Below are positions 62,701 through 64,000 of a stretch of 64,000 nt of DNA, piece after piece. The stretch lies in the NCBI RefSeq assembly GCF_963855985.1, contig NC_087111.1, positions 8,127,001 to 8,191,000 on the forward strand, read 5' to 3'. Under the pieces are notes generated by a model. That model did not search any database. It was not told the DNA's origin and saw only the letters and a list, made by a program, of their open reading frames with translations. The stretch comes from Ostrinia nubilalis (Eukaryota > Arthropoda > Insecta > Lepidoptera > Crambidae). A program made the position numbers and the translations under genes. The first letter of the stretch is position 1. The number at the start of each line of letters is the position of its first letter.

Positions 62701-64000
62701 GACGTCTACTGCTGGACAAAGGCCTCCTCCAAGGTTTTCCACAATGCACGGTCCTGCGCTGCCCGCATCCAGGCTCTTCCCGCGACCTTTACCAGATCGT
62801 CGGTCCACCTAGTGGGAGGCCTGCCCACGCTACGTCTTCCAGCCCGTGGTCGCCACTCGAGAACTTTTCTGCCCCAACGGCCATCATCTCTACGAGCTAT
62901 GTGCCCCGCCCACTGCCACATGGTTTTAGCAATTCTGCATGTTTAGCAATTTCTTTTAGCAATTTAGCACTGTACCTATGCCGTAGTATTCTCTCTGCGT
63001 CGTAGTATTGATGCTTTGTTTGTGCGTCGTACATAGCCGTAGCTCATACCGTAGCACTGTACCAGTGCCGTAGCACTCCCGCTTACTCGTAGCAGTTTGT
63101 ATACCGTAGGTCAGGGTTTCCCAATTTTTTTTGCCAAGGAACCCTAATTGATTATACTTTTCCTAGCGGAACCCTCGTACTACTCCGCCCGCACGCCCTG
63201 CCCCTCCCTTGTGCGTAAACAAGTCGGTGCGAGCGAACAACGTCGGTCACGAAACGTGGGATAATATTTTTTACGGAACCCTTGCGGCCTTTCCACGGAA
63301 CTCCAGGGTTCTGCGGACCACCATTCGGGAACCGCTGCCGGTAACCTGTTCTTTGCCCCGTTGTGACATTTTGTTACAAAGCATGATGTGTCGTAGCACT
63401 GTATCTATACCGTAGCACTGAATCTATGCCGTAGCACTGTATTTGTGACGTAGCACTGTATCAATGCCGTAGCACGCCCTGTTAATCGTAGCAGTTGGTA
63501 AACCGTAGCACTTACTAACCTGGTTATTCTTCTCCAATGCCGCGAATCTGTTCCTAGCGACCCAGACAGCGGTCGTGGCCTGTCCTCTGGCCGGTTCTGC
63601 GGTGGCGGCCTCGCCTCCGTCTCGCGGCGCGGAGTACAACTCGTAAGAGCATACTGTAGCACTGTATCGCTGTCGTAGCGCTGTATCTATGCCGTAGCAC
63701 GCTTTATTGGTCGTAGGAGTTCTCACTCACCTGATTTATCGTCTCGAGTGCTAAACGTAGTCGTAGCACTGTATTTATGCCGTAGCACTGAATCTGTGCC
63801 GTAGCCGTCTGTACATTAAAGCACTAACTATCCTGGAAATTCTTCTACAGTGGACTGATCCGTTGTTTTGTCGTAGCAGTGGTTTATGCCGTAGCACTGT
63901 ATCTATGCCGTAGCACTGTACCTATGGTTACTAACCTGGTTATTCTTCTCCAATGCCGCGAACCTATTCCTAGCGACCCAGACAGCGGTCGTGGCCTGAC
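41269..64000 (-). CDS. COPA: Coatomer subunit alpha (COPI), C-terminal two thirds; 14 exons, continues past right edge
   Basis: Exons on the minus strand, 5' to 3': 63653-63520, 62209-62057, 61296-61076, 55925-55788, 55459-55356, 54868-54702, 53990-53793, 52150-51969, 50470-50329, 46419-46314, 45482-45350, 44147-43972, 42549-42334, 41732-41269; about 844 codons, every junction in phase. Recognised blocks include [123 protein letters not shown] and the ending [18 protein letters not shown]. The protein scaffolds the COPI coat on Golgi membranes and binds dilysine cargo signals through its N-terminal WD40 propeller, which lies beyond the right edge. Present here are the WD-associated region, the helical solenoid and the C-terminal epsilon-COP-binding domain. 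At least seven exons have tandem partial copies beside them. Confidence 0.93.
42008..42148 (-). pseudogene. Partial copy of COPA exon 42334-42549
   Basis: About 140 bases with the 3' part of the exon ([20 protein letters not shown], then [12 protein letters not shown]) and its gtgagt donor. Upstream a one-base deletion at the IDKLQRI site breaks the frame, and the exon's 5' half and acceptor are missing. It lies just downstream of the real exon. Confidence 0.75.
42246..42322 (-). repeat. Transporter-intron repeat inside a COPA intron
   Basis: On the minus strand gatacgggactattcccacc through ccaggatctacagcttg matches the sub-repeat found in each unit of the transporter array (for example 25783-25855), about 14 kb away in the neighbouring gene. 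Confidence 0.8.
42334..42549 (-). CDS. COPA: COPA exon ([20 protein letters not shown])
   Basis: Acceptor tttccag, donor gtgagt. It encodes [20 protein letters not shown] to [12 protein letters not shown], part of the C-terminal helical domain. Confidence 0.93.
43300..43967 (+). mobile_element. Dispersed element, copy inverted relative to 56278-58470
   Basis: Blocks atatcatacagtattgtaac, tcattttcagtcagtatgat, aactagatagaaattctaa and gacgtaccgcgcggctgttg recur in the same order but inverted between 58470 and 56278. The two copies frame 12 kb of COPA introns and exons. Confidence 0.7.
43972..44147 (-). CDS. COPA: COPA exon ([18 protein letters not shown])
   Basis: Acceptor ccccag, donor gttagt. 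It encodes [20 protein letters not shown] through [18 protein letters not shown]. Confidence 0.9.
44232..44310 (-). pseudogene. 5' fragment of COPA exon 43972-44147, copy 1
   Basis: Acceptor-like cccag followed by gcttctaaacgaacaagtgg and gggcgtggtcaac, then divergence to tttatgtcatgcctcgaaac. This keeps the exon start, not its donor end. Confidence 0.65.
44420..44455 (+). mobile_element. Helitron-like 3' end fragment
   Basis: aaagttcgccgggtcagctag plus T; inverted counterpart at 6060. Confidence 0.35.
44577..44805. mobile_element. Partial inverted copy of the GGGTATTTGACACC MITE
   Basis: Matches 46023-46281 in reverse: ggtcttaaaaacttaattaa, agtgacgtcact and ttttaaaaagtacgtcaatt. Confidence 0.6.
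44875..44965 (-). pseudogene. 5' fragment of COPA exon 43972-44147, copy 2 (degraded)
   Basis: Shares catcatgcttaaaatgtttc, gaggaatggcatatagttg and accacgcccac with the copy at 44232; the acceptor is blurred. Confidence 0.5.
45350..45482 (-). CDS. COPA: COPA exon ([18 protein letters not shown])
   Basis: Acceptor tttttcag, donor gtgact. It encodes [20 protein letters not shown] through [12 protein letters not shown]. The FxxPT and final FEIAF(R) blocks are the alpha-COP pattern between the acidic linker and the C-terminal domain. Confidence 0.9.
45645..45750 (-). mobile_element. LINE-type 3' tail, minus orientation
   Basis: The (attt)n tract and aaatctttattgcacacc, then catgccacatgg-type words, read backwards as a non-LTR 3'UTR with poly-A tail. 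Confidence 0.5.
46023..46281. mobile_element. MITE with GGGTATTTGACACCA termini
   Basis: Exact inverted ends gggtatttgacacca and tggtgtcaaataccc around a 230-base AT-rich interior. It lies in the intron between two COPA exons. Confidence 0.75.
46314..46419 (-). CDS. COPA: COPA exon (acidic linker, [16 protein letters not shown])
   Basis: Acceptor tttccag, donor gtgagt. It encodes [20 protein letters not shown] and [13 protein letters not shown]; the WDVxxEDLELP motif is a hallmark of alpha-COP. Confidence 0.93.
46590..46680. repeat. Short palindrome cluster of ATCCGG units
   Basis: ggatatccgg, ccggtaggccggatatccgg and ggccggataccgg follow each other within 90 bases, a small self-complementary tandem block. 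Confidence 0.55.
47933..48390 (-). repeat. COPA acidic-exon array, block A (5 copies of the 99-base unit)
   Basis: Minus strand units read [20 protein letters not shown] then [13 protein letters not shown], 33 codons each, in frame throughout. One copy has a 9-base deletion ([11 protein letters not shown]). The upstream end reads [16 protein letters not shown], a shortened form of the genuine exon. Confidence 0.95.
48391..48581. mobile_element. MITE between blocks A and B
   Basis: About 40-base terminal inverted repeats ttaggctggttttagtatca and cgtgacactaaaaccagctt with the cggaccgtcagtgcggat block. It has been copied with the array. Confidence 0.85.
48582..49157 (-). repeat. COPA acidic-exon array, block B (6 copies)
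   Basis: Six 99-base units, all in frame. Some use gcgcccgcggc, others gctcccgcggc, in the same order as block A, so blocks A and B derive from one larger duplication with the MITE included (767-base super-unit). Confidence 0.95.
49158..49348. mobile_element. MITE between blocks B and C
   Basis: Sequence essentially identical to the 48391 copy, supporting copying rather than independent insertion. Confidence 0.85.
49349..49759 (-). repeat. COPA acidic-exon array, block C (4 copies, one with a stop)
   Basis: Four units. The one nearest the genuine exon keeps the original gatgaacct spelling and has GCC-TAG-GGC in place of GCC-TGG-GGC, a premature stop near 49704. Confidence 0.9.
49760..50289. 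mobile_element. Third MITE copy, split by a retroposon
   Basis: The MITE runs from 49760 to about 49942, is interrupted by a 341-base insert, and resumes at 50284 with taaaaccagctt. The third copy shows gatccgcactg where the others have gattcgcactg. Confidence 0.75.
49943..50283 (+). mobile_element. Non-LTR retroposon with TAAAAC target duplication
   Basis: Flanked by taaaac on both sides and ending aataaagtttttttattct. It shares cccgctgaaaaccagcttc and atgctgaataaag with 61730-62035, where the same family sits in opposite orientation. Confidence 0.7.
50329..50470 (-). CDS. COPA: COPA exon (acidic linker source of the array)
   Basis: Acceptor ttccccag, donor gtatac. It encodes [20 protein letters not shown] then [20 protein letters not shown]. 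Family members have an acidic, poorly conserved linker at this place. The 3' half is the source of the 15 array copies. Confidence 0.9.
50528..50715. mobile_element. MITE with GGTTTAGGCGCATAATGTC ends
   Basis: ggtttagacgcataatgtca and tgacattatgcgcctaaacc are inverted, with a second internal repeat of cgcataatgtcaa in each arm. It starts 58 bases upstream (on the minus strand) of a COPA exon. Confidence 0.75.
50740..51080 (-). pseudogene. Mixed fragments of COPA exons 51969-52150 and 53793-53990
   Basis: cttcagttgctcggcttcct, tcacctgtccaacttattca, ataatcacctgtgcagcgtt and cttggaaacagcgagtagc are degraded exon-end pieces from two different exons, interleaved with shared intron words (taaaaccgaccttagt). 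Confidence 0.6.
51081..51260. mobile_element. MITE with TAAAGCCTGG ends (complete copy)
   Basis: taaagcctggtctgtaagca and tgctcacggaccaggcttta are inverted ends. The interior contains two inverted blocks gcgacagcaacataattacg. Truncated copies lie in the transporter array (28687, 31167). Confidence 0.75.
51332..51471 (-). pseudogene. Partial copy of COPA exon 51969-52150
   Basis: Keeps the 3' part ([20 protein letters not shown] to NWPLLAVSK) and a gtgagt donor; the 5' part ([12 protein letters not shown]) is absent. Confidence 0.8.
51525..51840 (+). mobile_element. RTE-type retrotransposon fragment
   Basis: Reads [17 protein letters not shown] and the 3' phrase gtccagcagtggacgtcctg with frameshifts; truncated RTE ORF tail. 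Confidence 0.65.
51845..51905 (-). pseudogene. Short copy of COPA exon 51969-52150 end
   Basis: actcacttggacacagcgag and gtagcggccaattcagctgg only, i.e. the last 20 codons with donor. Confidence 0.7.
51969..52150 (-). CDS. COPA: COPA exon ([20 protein letters not shown])
   Basis: Acceptor ccccag, donor gtgagt; ends after two bases of Lys. It encodes [20 protein letters not shown] to [13 protein letters not shown](K). Confidence 0.93.
52380..52560 (-). pseudogene. Degraded copy of COPA exon 53793-53990
   Basis: [14 protein letters not shown] resembles [13 protein letters not shown], but the donor site is destroyed (atgatt) and the frame is changed. Confidence 0.5.
52632..53792 (-). repeat. 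Array of 9 partial copies of COPA exon 53793-53990
   Basis: Donor ends at 52632, 52748, 52866, 52988, 53110, 53268, 53390, 53548 and 53670. Each keeps [23 protein letters not shown] (with variants) and a gtgatt donor, plus intron words such as ataccgacctta. Spacings are 116-123 bases except two of 158, where the copy extends further 5' ([10 protein letters not shown]). No copy has an acceptor. Confidence 0.9.
53793..53990 (-). CDS. COPA: COPA exon ([20 protein letters not shown])
   Basis: Acceptor tccgcag, donor gtgatt, 66 codons in phase 0. It encodes [40 protein letters not shown] and [20 protein letters not shown]. Confidence 0.95.
54070..54186. mobile_element. MITE with CCTTATTACAAAAAGTTA ends
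   Basis: ccttattacaaaaagtta and taactttttgtaataagg are inverted at 117 bases; the second inner repeat actctggtt/aaccagagt adds a stem. Confidence 0.75.
54702..54868 (-). CDS. COPA: COPA exon ([20 protein letters not shown])
   Basis: Acceptor atccag, donor gtgagt. It encodes [20 protein letters not shown] and [20 protein letters not shown] to GNHQ. Confidence 0.95.
54985..55053 (-). pseudogene. 5' copy of COPA exon 54702-54868
   Basis: Acceptor-side piece ([20 protein letters not shown] region) with small substitutions, lying just upstream of the real exon; the donor end is missing. Confidence 0.7.
55232..55300 (-). mobile_element. RTE 3' end scrap
   Basis: catttcagacaaatgacatc and gagaaaggcctcccccaagg match the RTE fragments at 40435 and 62690. 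Confidence 0.5.
55356..55459 (-). CDS. COPA: COPA exon ([20 protein letters not shown])
   Basis: Acceptor gttatag, donor gtaaac. It encodes [20 protein letters not shown] and [14 protein letters not shown]. Confidence 0.95.
55788..55925 (-). CDS. COPA: COPA exon ([20 protein letters not shown])
   Basis: Acceptor ctgcag, donor gttggt. It encodes [20 protein letters not shown] then [18 protein letters not shown], in the WD-associated region. Confidence 0.95.
56195..56262 (+). repeat. Transporter-intron repeat, second copy in COPA
   Basis: gggactattcccacctctgc and ctaggatctacagcttgacc, the same sub-repeat as in the 24763-33198 array. Confidence 0.75.
57390..57704. mobile_element. 315-base near-perfect palindrome
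   Basis: Arms of about 140 bases (ccatcaaaaacaatacttgt and its complement) meet around about 30 bases near 57548-57576. Apart from one or two mismatches (tcagttgttc versus gaacaaccga) the arms are identical. Confidence 0.85.
57911..57935. repeat. GTGAGTCA short tandem repeat
   Basis: gtgagtcagtgagtcagtga, three units of eight bases. Confidence 0.7.
58465..58605 (+). mobile_element. Non-LTR ORF2 C-terminal fragment
   Basis: Reads [20 protein letters not shown] and [13 protein letters not shown] before a stop; the counterpart is at 14855-15010. Confidence 0.6.
59171..61075 (-). repeat. Array of 8 partial copies of COPA exon 61076-61296
   Basis: Copies begin (3' ends on the minus strand) near 59171, 59324, 59477, 59630, 60461, 60613, 60767 and 60920, spaced about 153 bases apart from the insertion in the fourth. 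Each has [17 protein letters not shown] and a gtgagt donor. All share a deletion of about 50 bases between the AAGAAGCT and TCGACGACTC blocks of the genuine exon, which shifts the frame, and none has an acceptor next to it. Confidence 0.9.
59672..60355. mobile_element. TIR element inserted in the fourth array copy
   Basis: tatacagggtggaaacg and cgtttccaccctgtata at the ends, followed inward by the agtgatctcactcgattatt inverted block; TA duplicated at the insertion site. The interior has further mirrored words (ggatctatctg/cagatagatcc-like). No transposase ORF. Confidence 0.75.
61076..61296 (-). CDS. COPA: COPA exon ([20 protein letters not shown])
   Basis: Acceptor attttag, donor gtgagt. It encodes [20 protein letters not shown] and [20 protein letters not shown] to KYCCKDG. 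It is the full-length source of the neighbouring array. Confidence 0.93.
61730..62035 (-). mobile_element. Non-LTR retroposon, minus orientation
   Basis: A (gaata)n tail at 61718-61742, then on the minus strand cccgctgaaaaccagcttc, cgctgagcgggcgc and atgctgaataaagg, the same family as 49943-50283. Confidence 0.65.
62057..62209 (-). CDS. COPA: COPA exon ([20 protein letters not shown])
   Basis: Acceptor caacag, donor gtgagt. It encodes [20 protein letters not shown] and [20 protein letters not shown] through QQKRTIAS. Confidence 0.95.
62309..62539. mobile_element. MITE with TTTCTATATTCAATCC ends
   Basis: tttctatattcaatcc and ggattgaatatagaaa are exact inverted termini, 231 bases overall. Confidence 0.75.
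62690..62935 (-). mobile_element. RTE-type ORF C-terminal fragment, longest copy
   Basis: Minus strand [20 protein letters not shown] through [20 protein letters not shown] to [11 protein letters not shown], the common tail of RTE-type reverse transcriptases. It interrupts the minisatellite. Confidence 0.75.
63112..63337. mobile_element. hAT-like MITE
   Basis: The left end cagggtttcccaat and the right end cgggaaccgctg resemble hAT-type termini (CAGNGGTTCCCAA). The interior is GC-richer than its neighbours, with ggaaccct repeated. The target duplication is not clear. Confidence 0.45.
63520..63653 (-). CDS. COPA: COPA exon ([11 protein letters not shown]...[10 protein letters not shown])
   Basis: Donor gttagt is clear and phase 0. 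The acceptor (ctacag) lies in minisatellite-like sequence, so the 5' limit is less sure. It encodes [20 protein letters not shown] and [17 protein letters not shown]. Confidence 0.8.
63936..64000 (-). CDS. COPA: Second copy of COPA exon end, cut by window edge
   Basis: [22 protein letters not shown] and the gttagt donor again, 416 bases upstream of the first copy. Which copy is the genuine exon cannot be decided because the sequence ends inside this one. Confidence 0.6.

Larger units (their letters stand above)
62640..63930. repeat. GCCGTAGCACTGTAT minisatellite, interrupted
   Basis: Units of about 20-22 bases (gccgtagcactgtatctat and variants) occur in groups at 62640-62680, 62970-63110, 63390-63515 and 63655-63925, in both COPA introns at the right edge and between the two copies of the exon at 63520. 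Confidence 0.8.

Overview
The window is a stretch of insect nuclear DNA, almost certainly from a moth or butterfly (Lepidoptera). It has split genes with GT-AG introns and AT-rich intergenic DNA. It is dense in short inverted-repeat transposons, Helitron-like elements with a lepidopteran-style 3' end, tRNA-derived SINE heads and RTE-type non-LTR fragments. No bacterial or viral gene organisation is seen, and most long ORFs in the intergenic part are chance ORFs inside repeats.

Layout. Positions 1-225 (minus) hold the N-terminal coding start of a homeobox-type regulator (NK1/slouch-like) that runs off the left edge. From about 226 to 23470 there is roughly 23 kb without a recognisable gene, filled with transposon remnants (nested palindromes, at least five copies of one MITE, three Helitrons, SINE and RTE pieces) and a few GC-richer islands that could be regulatory. 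Positions 23471-41026 (plus) carry a sugar/trehalose transporter of the SLC2/MFS family in ten exons; its first exon was not found. Positions 41269-64000 (minus) carry the C-terminal two thirds of coatomer subunit alpha (COPA), 14 exons, continuing past the right edge. The two genes converge tail to tail, with 242 bases between their stop codons.

The most striking feature is repeated local amplification of exons. Transporter exon 2 is present 12 times in a head-to-tail array (24763-33198) with units of about 0.65-0.8 kb (one is 1.05 kb, enlarged by a solo LTR). The exon body has no indel in any copy, but only copies 1, 6 and 7 join the neighbouring exons in phase. In COPA at least seven exons have extra copies beside them: 15 copies of an acidic exon segment in 99-base in-frame units, 9 copies of one exon end, 8 of another, and one to three of several more. 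Most extra copies keep the 3' part of the exon plus its splice donor and the start of the intron. Fragments of transporter intron repeats also occur inside COPA introns, so the two arrays have exchanged or shared sequence. MITEs, a retroposon, a solo LTR and a larger inverted-repeat element have landed inside the arrays and in some cases were amplified with them.

Functionally the two complete-enough genes are unrelated: a plasma-membrane sugar carrier and a subunit of the COPI vesicle coat. Exon junctions were joined by reading frame and splice consensus, and every COPA and transporter junction listed is phase-consistent. All functional statements rest on motif and family recognition; no database search was run.
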